The notes: generated by a model from the sequence alone, not told the origin. Numbered from the stretch's first letter, positions 1 through 7,929 are shown. The stretch is 13,126 bases of DNA from an uncultured Haloferula sp. (GCA_946885645.1 CAMPGU010000099.1:1-13126); one strand, 5' to 3'. Made by a program: numbers and translations.

Positions 1-7
1 CTTCTAA
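1..7 (+). CDS. cysD: Probable 3' end of cysD (sulfate adenylyltransferase subunit 2), partial
   Basis: The first bases can be read as a Phe codon (2-4) followed by a TAA stop (5-7). CysD proteins typically end in Gly-Tyr-Phe, and the preceding base (C at 1) fits the third base of a Tyr codon. CysD is the usual upstream partner of CysN; together they form the ATP sulfurylase heterodimer that makes adenosine 5'-phosphosulfate. The gap to the cysN start is 45 bases. Only two codons or so are visible, so the call rests on context and the ending, not on a domain. Confidence 0.4.
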
Positions 8-52
8 GCCCGGCCCCCGCAATCCCGCCCGATCCCATTTCAAAAGACTTTC

Positions 53-1297
53 ATGGACCTTCTCCGTTTCACCACCGCCGGCTCCGTTGACGACGGCAAA
101 TCGACCCTCATCGGCCGCCTCCTCTACGACTCCAAATCGATCTTCGAGGACCAGCTCGAGGCCATCGAGGAAACCTCCAAGCGCCGCGGGGACGGTCATG
201 TGGACCTCGCCCTCCTCACCGACGGCTTGAAGGCCGAGCGGGAACAGGGGATCACGATCGATGTGGCCTACCGCTACTTCGCCACGCCCAAACGGAAATT
301 CATCATCGCGGATACGCCGGGGCACATCCAGTACACGCGGAATATGGTGACGGGGGCCTCCACCGCGAACCTCGCCATCATTCTCGTCGATGCACGCAAG
401 GGCGTGATCGAACAAACGAAACGCCACAGCTTCATCGCAAACCTCCTGCGTATCCAGCACGTCGTGGTGGCGGTGAACAAGATGGACCTCGTGGACTACT
501 CGCAGGAGGTTTACGACCAGATCGTGAAGGATTACGAGGCCTTCGCCTCCCGTCTCGACAATATCGTCGATATCACCCCCATTCCGATCTCCGCGCTGAA
601 TGGCGACAACGTGGTGGACAAGTCCACGAAGATGCCTTGGTTCCAAGGACCCTCGCTGCTCTATCACTTGGAGCATGTGTATGTGGGGGGGGAGGAGAAC
701 CACGTCGATGCGCGTTTCCCCGTGCAGTGGGTGATCCGCCCGCAGAGCGACGAGTGGCATGATTTCCGCGGCTATGCCGGGCGTGTCGCCGGCGGGGTCT
801 TCAAGCCGGGCGATGAGATTTCCGTGCTGCCCTCGGGCTTCACCAGCCGGGTGAAAGCGATTCAAACCGCGGACGGACATCTGGAGGAGGCCTTCGCCCC
901 CCAGAGTGTGACCCTTACCCTCACCGACGAAATCGACATCTCCCGCGGTGACATGATCATCAAGCGGAACAACCCGCCGAAGGTTTCGCAGGATCTCGAA
1001 GCAATGGTCTGTTGGTTTTCAAACAAGCCGATGGCTTCCCGCGCAAAGCTCCTGCTCCGCCACACGACCCGGGAAATGCAGGCGATCGTCAGCGAGGTGA
1101 AATACCTGGTGGATATCAACACGCTCCACAAGGTGGAGGGCGCGGGGACATTCGCCATGAATGACATCGGCCGCATCACCTTGCGCACCGCGCAGCCCGT
1201 GATCCACGACTCCTACCGCCGGAACCGCCAGACCGGTTCCTTTATCCTGATCGATCCCGGTTCGAATGAGACCGTGGCGGCAGGCATGATCATCTGA
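53..1297 (+). CDS. cysN: Sulfate adenylyltransferase subunit 1 (GTPase subunit of ATP sulfurylase)
   Basis: CysN is the GTP-hydrolysing subunit that drives CysD to convert sulfate and ATP to APS in the cytoplasm. The 414-residue protein shows the full translation-factor GTPase set: the P-loop GSVDDGKS (residues 10-17, with the SVDD form typical of CysN), the switch region GITID (66-70), DTPGH (87-91), NKMD (142-145) and SAL (180-182). EF-Tu-like beta-barrel domains follow. It is shorter than the 475-residue E. coli protein because it lacks the N-terminal extension, and it has no CysC (APS kinase) fusion at the C-terminus. The start at 53 is the only usual start codon after an in-frame stop at 5-7. 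No clear ribosome binding site precedes it. An eight-G run lies at 685-692. Family assignment is very secure; whether it serves assimilation or glycan sulfation is not shown. Confidence 0.96.
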   Translation: MDLLRFTTAGSVDDGKSTLIGRLLYDSKSIFEDQLEAIEETSKRRGDGHVDLALLTDGLKAEREQGITIDVAYRYFATPKRKFIIADTPGHIQYTRNMVTGASTANLAIILVDARKGVIEQTKRHSFIANLLRIQHVVVAVNKMDLVDYSQEVYDQIVKDYEAFASRLDNIVDITPIPISALNGDNVVDKSTKMPWFQGPSLLYHLEHVYVGGEENHVDARFPVQWVIRPQSDEWHDFRGYAGRVAGGVFKPGDEISVLPSGFTSRVKAIQTADGHLEEAFAPQSVTLTLTDEIDISRGDMIIKRNNPPKVSQDLEAMVCWFSNKPMASRAKLLLRHTTREMQAIVSEVKYLVDINTLHKVEGAGTFAMNDIGRITLRTAQPVIHDSYRRNRQTGSFILIDPGSNETVAAGMII

Positions 1298-1311
1298 TCG
1301 CTTTTTCAGGA

Positions 1312-1329
1312 CGGCCCGGAGCGGGGCCG
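1312..1329 (+). other. GC-rich inverted repeat between cysN and the glycan genes
   Basis: Bases 1312-1317 (CGGCCC) pair perfectly with 1324-1329 (GGGCCG) around a six-base loop. A competing outer pairing is possible between 1295-1300 and 1328-1333. It lies in the 41-base gap after the cysN stop, but no T-run follows on the + strand, so it does not meet the usual form of an intrinsic terminator. It may attenuate transcription, protect the mRNA 3' end, or be a chance pairing in GC-rich DNA. Confidence 0.25.
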
Positions 1330-1338
1330 ATCATTAGC

Positions 1339-2103
1339 ATGTCCCTCTCCCGCCTGGCACAGAGCTGGATCAAGGGCGCGGCCTACCGCTGCGGCTTCAG
1401 CTTGAAGAAGCTGCGGCCCGCTGCGCGGCTTGCGGGTCCCGCCGGCGATTTCACCGGGAAAGTGCGTCCCCTGCTGCATCGGGTGGATCCGTATGCGGGA
1501 TTCGATTGGCAGTCATGGCCGGATGACCGGTCCGGCTGGGGCTCGGACTCGGCGGCCTTCGGCGAACTTGTCGCGGAGATCCGTCCGTCCCGCATCATCG
1601 AGGTGGGAACCTGGAAAGGCGGTTCGGCGCTGACCCTGGCGGAGCACGCGGAGTCTTGCGGACTGGATGCCGAGATTATCTGCGTCGATACGTGGCTGGG
1701 AGCTCTCGAAATGTGGACGGACCCGGACGATCCGGGCCGCCACGGGGCGCTGGGTTTGAAACACGGCTATCCGACTCTCTATTACCAGTTTCTCGCCAAT
1801 GTTTGCCGGGCCGGCCGACAGGGCCGCATCACGCCTTTCCCTGTTCCCTCCGTCACGGCCGCCCAATGGTTTTCTCTCCGGGGAGTCCAAGCGGACTTGA
1901 TCTACATCGACGGTAGCCACGAGGAGGAAGACGTTTATCAAGATCTGGTCTCATACTGGGATCTCGTGCGGCCTGGGGGTGTCCTCTTCGGAGATGATTG
2001 GGCATGGGACGGGGTGCGGCTGGCGGTGCAGCGCTTTGCGGCCGAGGGTGGCCTGACAATTGCCCACCGGCACGATAAGTGGGAGCTGGGTCGCAAAGCT
2101 TGA
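1339..2103 (+). CDS. Class I SAM-dependent methyltransferase (Methyltransf_24-like)
   Basis: This is a 254-residue predicted methyltransferase that would transfer a methyl group from S-adenosylmethionine, probably to a sugar hydroxyl. After a basic N-terminal stretch of about 45 residues comes a Rossmann fold: glycine-rich motif I EVGTWKGGS (88-96), the acidic end of strand 2 CVDTW (115-119), YIDGSHEEEDV (189-199) and GGVLFGDDW (213-221). The IDGSH plus DD pattern is typical of the Methyltransf_24 group, which includes metal-dependent sugar O-methyltransferases such as MycE. By analogy Asp191 and Asp219/Asp220 could hold a divalent metal; that is inference. The ATG at 1339 has only a distant GGAG (1318-1321). 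It is followed after 18 bases by an acyltransferase, which suits a role in glycan decoration. The substrate is unknown. Confidence 0.85.
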   Translation: MSLSRLAQSWIKGAAYRCGFSLKKLRPAARLAGPAGDFTGKVRPLLHRVDPYAGFDWQSWPDDRSGWGSDSAAFGELVAEIRPSRIIEVGTWKGGSALTLAEHAESCGLDAEIICVDTWLGALEMWTDPDDPGRHGALGLKHGYPTLYYQFLANVCRAGRQGRITPFPVPSVTAAQWFSLRGVQADLIYIDGSHEEEDVYQDLVSYWDLVRPGGVLFGDDWAWDGVRLAVQRFAAEGGLTIAHRHDKWELGRKA

Positions 2104-2121
2104 GGCCCTCTTCCTGATCCG

Positions 2122-2676
2122 ATGAAATCGATTCTGCTGATCCTAATCCGTTTTGCAGGACTGGCGTGGTGTCGGCTCCACGGAGTTCGACCGGGGAAGA
2201 GAAATCTAATTCAAGGGCTACCCCGGATCCGGCGGAAGGGCGGGACCATCACCCTCGGCGACGACGTAACCATCAATAGCGCAGGATGGTCGAATCCTCT
2301 GAATGACGGGAGGCGGACGGTGCTTCACGCTGGATCAGGAGGCAGGATTGTCCTTGAAGACGGTGTTGGCATTTCCTCCTCGCGACTTATTTCCTATCAC
2401 GAGATCATCCTTGGGCGACGCTCGTTGTTGGGAGCAGGATGCTTGATCTGCGACTCCGACATGCACGAGGTGCCCCTCGGCAGCGGGAATCCGGTCCGGA
2501 CCGCTGCGATCCACATTGGCGAAAGAGTATTTATCGGTGCAGGTTGCACGATCCTAAAGGGGGCTGTGATCGGGAACGGGGCCGTGATCGGAGCGGGATC
2601 GGTGGTCTCAGGGCAGATCGAGGCTGGAACGCTTGCGGCCGGGAATCCAGCGAGGCTGGTGCGGCGGATCGAGTGA
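2122..2676 (+). CDS. Acyltransferase with left-handed beta-helix (hexapeptide repeats)
   Basis: The protein has 184 residues and resembles the WcaF/WbbJ/maltose-acetyltransferase group, which transfers an acetyl group from acetyl-CoA to a sugar hydroxyl. A hydrophobic or basic N-terminus (1-20) precedes beta-helix coils from about residue 43. The clearest repeats lie at 130-165 (for example IHIGERVFIGAG), with the recurrent [I/V]-G-x-G spacing. The end NPARLVRRI (175-183) matches the usual close of this family. The DSDMHE segment (111-116) sits where these enzymes keep the catalytic His, so His115 is the likely base. The start at 2122 lacks a good ribosome binding site. It lies between a methyltransferase and the Wzy/ligase-like gene, so O-acetylation of the glycan repeat is the best guess. 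The exact acceptor and acyl donor are not visible. Confidence 0.87.
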   Translation: MKSILLILIRFAGLAWCRLHGVRPGKRNLIQGLPRIRRKGGTITLGDDVTINSAGWSNPLNDGRRTVLHAGSGGRIVLEDGVGISSSRLISYHEIILGRRSLLGAGCLICDSDMHEVPLGSGNPVRTAAIHIGERVFIGAGCTILKGAVIGNGAVIGAGSVVSGQIEAGTLAAGNPARLVRRIE

Positions 2677-2758
2677 GCCGGGAGCTGAAGCCGTTATTTT
2701 TCTTCTGGTAACGACAGGAGGGCAAACCATCGTCCGCCGCTACGGCATTTCGAGTAAA

Positions 2759-4348
2759 ATGGAGTCGAGTCAGATCAAGGGCCTGTTTATCATCGTCATC
2801 GCGGCTCTGCTAGCGATCTACCTAGGTATTGCAGCCGCCACCGCTCAAACCGAAGCCGTCGCTTGGGTTGTGGGTTTGGCGGGAGTCGTTTTCGTTCTCG
2901 CGCTAGGAAAGAATGTATGGGTTCTGTTGCCCGCCACCTTGGGCTTGCAGGGCGCGATCAATTTCCTGCCCGGCTCGCCGCCGCCTTGGACCCTGTTCAC
3001 CGGGATTGTCGTGGGCATGTTCATCATCCGGTTCGCCTTGCACCGTCAGGATTTTGTCTGGAGGTTCAATTGGCTGGATGTCGCGGTACTGCTCCAGCTC
3101 GCGGCGGTGGGGCAGGCTTTTGTTAGAAATCCCACCGGCCTGATGGTGATGGGCGGAGATACCGCCGGAGGGAAGCCCTACTTCCTTTTCGGCATCGCGG
3201 TGATCGCCTACTTCTGCATGGCCCTCGCCAGGCCGAACGAGAAGATGATCCGTTGGGCGATCATTTCGGGGATAGTACTCTTCATTCTGGATGGAGCAGT
3301 TCTGACGGTCTCCGATTGGATGCCGGCGTTTGCTTCCTTGGTAATTCCCATCTATTCCAATGTAAATCTGGCCGCGGCTTACGGGCAGGAAATAGCGACC
3401 GACCTTTCAGCGGTCCGGGGAGGAATAGGATTTTCCCAGTTGGGCCGGGGCCTCGCGTTTCCCGTCTTATGCATGGCCCGCCCATTGATGACCTTGAATC
3501 CGCTCAAACCTCACCTTTTTGTCCCGTTGGTGGTCGGATGCGGCTTGGTTTTGCTCAGCGGATACCGTTCCGTAATCGCCTATCTGGCGGTCACTTACAT
3601 CGTCGTCGCGCTATTGCGTAGAAAGATGATGGATGTCATCGTGGTGGGATTCGCCGGATTCCTTGGACTTGCCATCATCGTCGCGACTGGGACCGTCCAG
3701 AACCTGCCTTTCGGTGCGCAGCGGGTGCTCTCCGTGCTTCCCGTGGAGGTCGATAGCATGGCGGAGAGAGACGCGGATCAAAGCACCGAGTGGCGGGTAG
3801 AGATGTGGAAATTGGCGCTCGGGACCGACGACTTCATTAAGAACAAATGGCTGGGAGATGGCTTCGCCCTCAGTTCCCGGGAAATGAAGGCGATCCTTGA
3901 AAGAGCGGCCGGCTACGAAAATTACATGAATTCGTCGCAGGAGCAGGCGCTCGCGAAGGGGAGCTATCACGGCTTCCACGTGGAGACCATCCGGTTCACC
4001 GGTGTCTTGGGACTGCTCCTTGCTCTCGTCCTGATGATCGTGGCCTTCCGCTGCGCCTGTCGTCTGATCCGTTTCTTCCGCGGAGATCCCCTCTTCCCGT
4101 ATGTGATTTTCGTCGCGATACCGTTCCTGATCTATCCGTTCTGGGCCATGCTGATTTTCGGCGCGTACCGGGCGGAGTTTCCGCAATTCATCGCAATGGC
4201 AGGCCTGCTGAAGATGATCGAGAACCTCGCAATCGCGAGGAATGCCGCGAAAGTTCCGCTTCCCGATGCCTCATCCCAACAGGCGCCTCCTCGGGCTGTC
4301 GGGAATTTGCCGTTTCCGGAAGGAAGAGGTATTCGCGCCCGGGGTTAG
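2759..4348 (+). CDS. O-antigen ligase/polymerase (WaaL/Wzy)-like membrane protein
   Basis: This is a 529-residue integral inner-membrane protein with about ten or more hydrophobic helices. A large extracytoplasmic loop (about 310-405) lies before the last helices. The loop carries the Wzy_C/WaaL signature: EWRVEMW (344-350), WLGDGF (364-369) and a His-containing segment YHGFHVETIRFTGVLG (403-418). SGYRS (267-271) occurs in the helix region before the loop. Such proteins use undecaprenyl-linked glycan as donor and either polymerise repeats (Wzy) or ligate the chain to an acceptor (WaaL); sequence alone does not decide. The C-terminal 40 residues or so are Pro/Arg-rich and probably disordered. 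I chose the ATG at 2759 because it opens the MESSQIKG sequence just before the first helix. An in-frame ATG at 2633 would overlap the acyltransferase by 44 bases and add an unlikely N-terminus. It is followed by a flippase gene, a classical Wzx/Wzy pairing. Confidence 0.82.
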   Translation: MESSQIKGLFIIVIAALLAIYLGIAAATAQTEAVAWVVGLAGVVFVLALGKNVWVLLPATLGLQGAINFLPGSPPPWTLFTGIVVGMFIIRFALHRQDFVWRFNWLDVAVLLQLAAVGQAFVRNPTGLMVMGGDTAGGKPYFLFGIAVIAYFCMALARPNEKMIRWAIISGIVLFILDGAVLTVSDWMPAFASLVIPIYSNVNLAAAYGQEIATDLSAVRGGIGFSQLGRGLAFPVLCMARPLMTLNPLKPHLFVPLVVGCGLVLLSGYRSVIAYLAVTYIVVALLRRKMMDVIVVGFAGFLGLAIIVATGTVQNLPFGAQRVLSVLPVEVDSMAERDADQSTEWRVEMWKLALGTDDFIKNKWLGDGFALSSREMKAILERAAGYENYMNSSQEQALAKGSYHGFHVETIRFTGVLGLLLALVLMIVAFRCACRLIRFFRGDPLFPYVIFVAIPFLIYPFWAMLIFGAYRAEFPQFIAMAGLLKMIENLAIARNAAKVPLPDASSQQAPPRAVGNLPFPEGRGIRARG

Positions 4349-4450
4349 GACATGGGCGGGCACGATGGCAGCTTGGCGAGCCGCGTTTCGGGGAGTGCAA
4401 CCGCGTCCCGGCGGGAGGCATCTTGATCCGAAGGACCGCGACATCGTTTC

Positions 4451-5974
4451 ATGAGGTTTCTCCGCTATCTGCGCAAGAGTCCGACGGCAAAGAATGCCTC
4501 CGCCTCCTATTTCGCGACCCTCTCGATGGGAGTGTCGGCGTTTGTTTCGATTCCGATCGCCGTCCATTTCCTGAAGAAGGAGGAAATCGGCCTGTGGGCG
4601 GTGGTCAGCGCGGTGGTCAATTATCTGACCTGGATGGATCTGGGTATCGGGGACGGTATCGGACGTAAGATCGCCGCATCGGTAGCGGCGAAGGACCGGG
4701 CGGAAATCAACCGCTGGTGGACGGTAAGCATCTTTGCCCTGAGTCTGCTTGGAATGCTGCTGGTGGTGGTCGGGGGAGCATTGACTCCTTGGATGATCAG
4801 CGTATTCGAGGTTCCATCGCAGCTCACATCCCAAGCCTATATCCTCTTCCTCGGCTCGATCGTCCTCGTGGGAATCGGGCTTCCTTATCGGGGTGCTCCC
4901 GGCCTCCTCACTGCGCAGCAACGGTTTCATTGGGTTTCCTTGGCCCAAGGGATTGCTCCTTGGATCAGCATTCTATTTTTCTACCTCACGCTGCGATCGG
5001 GGTGGGGCATGGTGTCGTATGTGGCGGGCATGGCGGCGACCGTCGTCTTTACGGGGATTCTTTACGGCTTTTTGATTTACCGCGGCCCGGAGAAACCCGG
5101 GTGGGATCGGCGCGGTGTCACAGTCGGGCGGCTGAAAGAATTGCTGGGGCTCAGCCTCAATATTAGCGTCATGGGGATCGTGGAAGCGGTGTTCTCCACG
5201 CTTCCCGCCATCATTCTGGCCCGCTACGGGGGTCTTGCGGCGGTGCCGATCTATACCATCACCAGCCGCGTGCCCATGTTTCTTGCCGGCTTGGTGAGGC
5301 GGACTCTCTGGGCCTTCTATCCCCGGCTTCTGCGGCTACACGTGACGGACCAGAGAGAGGCTCTCCTCCGGAAGCACCGGTATGTCGGCCTGCTTACCGC
5401 TGCCGTTGCCCTCATCGCGGCTGGCGGGGTTTTGGGATTCAACCGGATGATCGTGGAGCTCCTCGCGGGTCCCGGCTTCTATGCGGGAGCGGCTACCGAT
5501 GCGGTGCTCGCCTGCATCGTCCTGCTGGATCCCGTCAGCCGCGTTTTCCTGTGCCTCTTGTACCTCAGCGGCACCATGGGCCGGGTGGCTCTCGTCTCGG
5601 TAATGGCCATCGTGGCAGCGGTGATATTTTCGGTGTTCAGCTACCGGCATCTCGGACTTCCAGGCTTGGCGGGAGCGATGGCCATTCTACCCCTGGCGAT
5701 GGGCACGTACGGTTACTTCCAAGGCCGGAGAGGCGGCAATTTCAAGCGCGGCGAGGTTTCACTGGCCTCGGCGGCGATAGCAGCGGGCGGCTGTGGGACG
5801 CTCGTACTTCTTTCCGTTGTTTTCCCCGGTATCTGGGAAAGCGGAGGAAACGCCTTACAGATATTCGGGAAGGCAATATCGATCCCGGGTGCGGCTACTG
5901 TTGCGATAGCTTGCATCCTCATTTCAGCAGGCGGTTTCCTGGGATTCAACTCCTTACGTCGTTTGCGCGGTTGA
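4451..5974 (+). CDS. Wzx-like polysaccharide flippase (MOP superfamily)
   Basis: The 507-residue protein has about 12-14 hydrophobic helices spread along its whole length, as expected for lipid-linked oligosaccharide flippases of the MOP/Polysacc_synt family. The N-terminal region is characteristic: helix 1 (about 17-41), a short charged turn KKEEIG (42-47), a second helix, then the DLGIGDGIGRKIA stretch (63-75), which matches the conserved asp-leu-gly segment after helix 2 in this family. Its role would be to turn the undecaprenyl-PP-linked repeat unit to the periplasmic face of the inner membrane. The ATG at 4451 follows a 102-base spacer; a weak AAGGA (4431-4435) lies 15 bases upstream, further than usual. 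The gene directly follows the Wzy/ligase-like gene, supporting a Wzx/Wzy-type assembly route. Substrate specificity cannot be read from the sequence. Confidence 0.88.
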   Translation: MRFLRYLRKSPTAKNASASYFATLSMGVSAFVSIPIAVHFLKKEEIGLWAVVSAVVNYLTWMDLGIGDGIGRKIAASVAAKDRAEINRWWTVSIFALSLLGMLLVVVGGALTPWMISVFEVPSQLTSQAYILFLGSIVLVGIGLPYRGAPGLLTAQQRFHWVSLAQGIAPWISILFFYLTLRSGWGMVSYVAGMAATVVFTGILYGFLIYRGPEKPGWDRRGVTVGRLKELLGLSLNISVMGIVEAVFSTLPAIILARYGGLAAVPIYTITSRVPMFLAGLVRRTLWAFYPRLLRLHVTDQREALLRKHRYVGLLTAAVALIAAGGVLGFNRMIVELLAGPGFYAGAATDAVLACIVLLDPVSRVFLCLLYLSGTMGRVALVSVMAIVAAVIFSVFSYRHLGLPGLAGAMAILPLAMGTYGYFQGRRGGNFKRGEVSLASAAIAAGGCGTLVLLSVVFPGIWESGGNALQIFGKAISIPGAATVAIACILISAGGFLGFNSLRRLRG

Positions 5975-6016
5975 AGAAATGCTTCTCCTCTACCTCCTTC
6001 CATCAGTTCTCCATGT

Positions 6017-6718
6017 ATGAGCCGAATTAACCATCTCCCGTATCAGATTGATCCCAGGTCCGATCGTAATCATTACTATGAGACACTGTGGAAGCTGAAG
6101 GCTCTCGAGCTCTTGCGGCAGCATGAGCCGCAGGTGTCGGGATGGTCGCTTCTCGACTACGGCTGCGGCCGGGGAGAGACCCTTAAGCTTGCCCGCGAAA
6201 TGGGGATGACCGTGCGTGGGACGGACCTCGATCCGGAATGCGTGCGGCTCTCATCCGAGTTCGGCCAAGTGGATCTGCTGGACCTCTCCGATCCCGTCGC
6301 TCAACTGGGGAAGGAGGCGTACGATGTCGTCGCATGCTTCCATGTCCTTGAACACGTGCCGAACCCGAGGGAGACGCTTAACCATTTGCGTGAGATGGCT
6401 CGCCGGTATGTATTGGTAGCAGTACCGAATCTTGCTGGAATTCCGGACCTGCTGCGCCCTGGCCGAAATGTTGTGCAAGTCAACGAGGGACATCTGCAGT
6501 CTTGGAATCACTCGCACTTCCTAAACTTGGCGGAGCGCCATTGCGGGCTCAAGCATGTTGCATGGGGCTTCGACCACGTAAAAGTTCCAGTGGCCAGCAA
6601 CCTCGTGTTGAAGGTGCTGGGACAAGAAGCGACGATCTCGCTTGAGACGGGACTGTTCAGGAGGCTGTTTCCATATCAATCGACCTCTATCATCGGACTA
6701 TTTAAAGTCGCCTCCTGA
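6017..6718 (+). CDS. Class I SAM-dependent methyltransferase (Methyltransf_11/23-like)
   Basis: This is a 233-residue predicted methyltransferase. Motif I LDYGCGRGE (46-54), the acidic motif II TDLDPECV (69-76) and the FHVLEHVPNP segment (108-117) are textbook features of the Methyltransf_11/23 group, in which the HVLEH stretch flanks the active site. The C-terminal third is family-variable and should set the acceptor. The start ATG at 6017 overlaps by one codon step with another ATG at 6013, which opens only a five-codon frame and is not used. The gene follows the flippase after 42 bases and precedes a glycosyltransferase after 59. Base composition in this gene and the next is somewhat more AT-rich than in cysN or the double glycosyltransferase. 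The acceptor is most simply a sugar of the glycan, but a lipid or small molecule cannot be excluded. Confidence 0.86.
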   Translation: MSRINHLPYQIDPRSDRNHYYETLWKLKALELLRQHEPQVSGWSLLDYGCGRGETLKLAREMGMTVRGTDLDPECVRLSSEFGQVDLLDLSDPVAQLGKEAYDVVACFHVLEHVPNPRETLNHLREMARRYVLVAVPNLAGIPDLLRPGRNVVQVNEGHLQSWNHSHFLNLAERHCGLKHVAWGFDHVKVPVASNLVLKVLGQEATISLETGLFRRLFPYQSTSIIGLFKVAS

Positions 6719-6761
6719 GAGCGGATGTCCGGGTTTCGGAGCTCGACGGGGACCTTCAGCC

Positions 6762-6767
6762 AAGGGG
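6762..6767 (+). promoter_or_regulatory. Possible ribosome binding site of the GT4 gene at 6778
   Basis: AAGGGG at 6762-6767 ends ten bases before the ATG at 6778. It is one of the few starts in the window with a purine-rich site at an acceptable distance; most other genes show none. It supports the chosen start but is only one purine run in GC-rich DNA. Confidence 0.35.
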
Positions 6768-6777
6768 CGATAGAGCT

Positions 6778-7929
6778 ATGAGTATTGTGCGAAAACGGAT
6801 CGCGATACTAGCGGATTTCCCGTGGAGTTATTTCGCGGAAGGAGCGGTTGGCCGGGGAGGTGGCCAGGGTTCTACATGGCTCGTTCAGCTAGCCGATGAG
6901 TTCTCGAAATCCCGGGACTACGAGTTTCATTGGATCAGCTTGGATCGGAGCGGAAGTATCCAAAAAATGGAATCCCGCTCTTGGAATGGACAGATGTTTC
7001 ATCGCATTCCGGCGATCAAGCTTTCGTTCGATCTGCTTGCCGGTTATAGATTCTCCCGAAGGAGATTGAAAGCTGCTCTCACGCGAGTCGATCCGGCTCT
7101 CGTTCATTGTTGGGGATCCGAGCGCGCGTATCCCGTGATATGCTCGGGCTCCAAGGTGCCAACCGTCTTCTCATTGCAAGGTATCCTCCATCATTTGAGC
7201 AGCTTGGATCTCCTTCCTGCTATCTGGCAGTGGCGGGCTATTTCTAAATGGGAGGCCCGTTATCTCAGTACAGCGACCGTGGTGACCTGCGAGTCCAGTT
7301 GGGGAGCGGAGGTCGTGAAGAGGACTTTTCCCACGATTGATCTCCGCAAAGTGGAGTATGGCGTGCATCCTTCCTTTTTTAACGTGAGATGGCAACCTGA
7401 GGAGCAGGAATCCTATGCTCTCTTCGTCGGGACCCTAAACCGTGGCAAGGGCATCGATACCCTGATAGAGGCCATGTCCCGTCTTCCCCACCGGCGCTGG
7501 CGGCTGAAGGTCGCCGGAGACGGTCCTCTACGTGAAGTACTGGAGGCCCGGAACATTCCGGGAATCGAATGGTTGGGCTTAATTCGCTGGGATGAACTCA
7601 AAGCCCGGCTCTCAAAAGCGACTTGCCTCGTCTTGCCTACTTTGGCGGATACCAGCCCGAATGTAGTGAAGGAAGCACGGGTTGTAGGTCTGCCCGTGAT
7701 TACTTCCCCGCACGGGGGGCAGACGGATTACGTGTGGGACGGTGAGAACGGCTTCATCGTTGACCCGAGCGATCCGGATCAAATCGCGGCGGCGCTGTCG
7801 AAGCTGATGGACGATCCTGAACTTTCAAAGACGATGGGGGCATGTCGGCTTGAGGAAAACCGGGACTATTTGCGTCCGGCAAGGACGGCCGAAGGGTTCC
7901 TGCGGATTTACCGCGAATTGCTCGCCTGA
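6778..7929 (+). CDS. Glycosyltransferase family 4 (GT-B fold)
   Basis: The protein has 383 residues, normal for a single GT4 enzyme that moves a sugar from a nucleotide donor to a growing lipid-linked chain on the cytoplasmic side. The N-terminal acceptor domain includes a Gly-rich loop GRGGGQGS (25-32). The donor domain begins at about 213 with FVGTLNRGKGID (216-227), then KVAGDGPL (244-251), and ends with the nucleotide-sugar site around 291-310 and GENGFIVDP (322-330). The usual E(x7)E pair appears as Asp291...Glu299, so the first Glu is replaced by Asp; this is a mild substitution. The predicted retaining mechanism follows from the family. It stops 22 bases before an FkbM methyltransferase gene, suggesting that the sugar it adds may be methylated by that enzyme (inference). 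Donor and linkage are unknown. Confidence 0.9.
   Translation: MSIVRKRIAILADFPWSYFAEGAVGRGGGQGSTWLVQLADEFSKSRDYEFHWISLDRSGSIQKMESRSWNGQMFHRIPAIKLSFDLLAGYRFSRRRLKAALTRVDPALVHCWGSERAYPVICSGSKVPTVFSLQGILHHLSSLDLLPAIWQWRAISKWEARYLSTATVVTCESSWGAEVVKRTFPTIDLRKVEYGVHPSFFNVRWQPEEQESYALFVGTLNRGKGIDTLIEAMSRLPHRRWRLKVAGDGPLREVLEARNIPGIEWLGLIRWDELKARLSKATCLVLPTLADTSPNVVKEARVVGLPVITSPHGGQTDYVWDGENGFIVDPSDPDQIAAALSKLMDDPELSKTMGACRLEENRDYLRPARTAEGFLRIYRELLA

Noticed and set aside
2633..2758. An upstream ATG (2633) for the Wzy/ligase-like gene
   Set aside because: It would overlap the acyltransferase by 44 bases and add 42 residues with no membrane or family features; the ATG at 2759 stands just before the first helix.
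3611..4186. A 191-codon minus-strand frame inside the Wzy/ligase-like gene
   Set aside because: Highly charged low-information sequence typical of an antisense shadow of hydrophobic helices.
4349..4450. A possible small gene or promoter in the 102-base gap before the flippase
   Set aside because: No convincing start with a ribosome binding site, no -35/-10 pair and no strong hairpin could be seen.
4271..4948. A 225-codon minus-strand frame spanning the gap between the Wzy/ligase-like and flippase genes
   Set aside because: The translation is rich in Arg, His, Asp and Gln with no domain pattern, and it runs antisense to two well-supported membrane proteins; antisense of membrane-protein codons gives such sequences.
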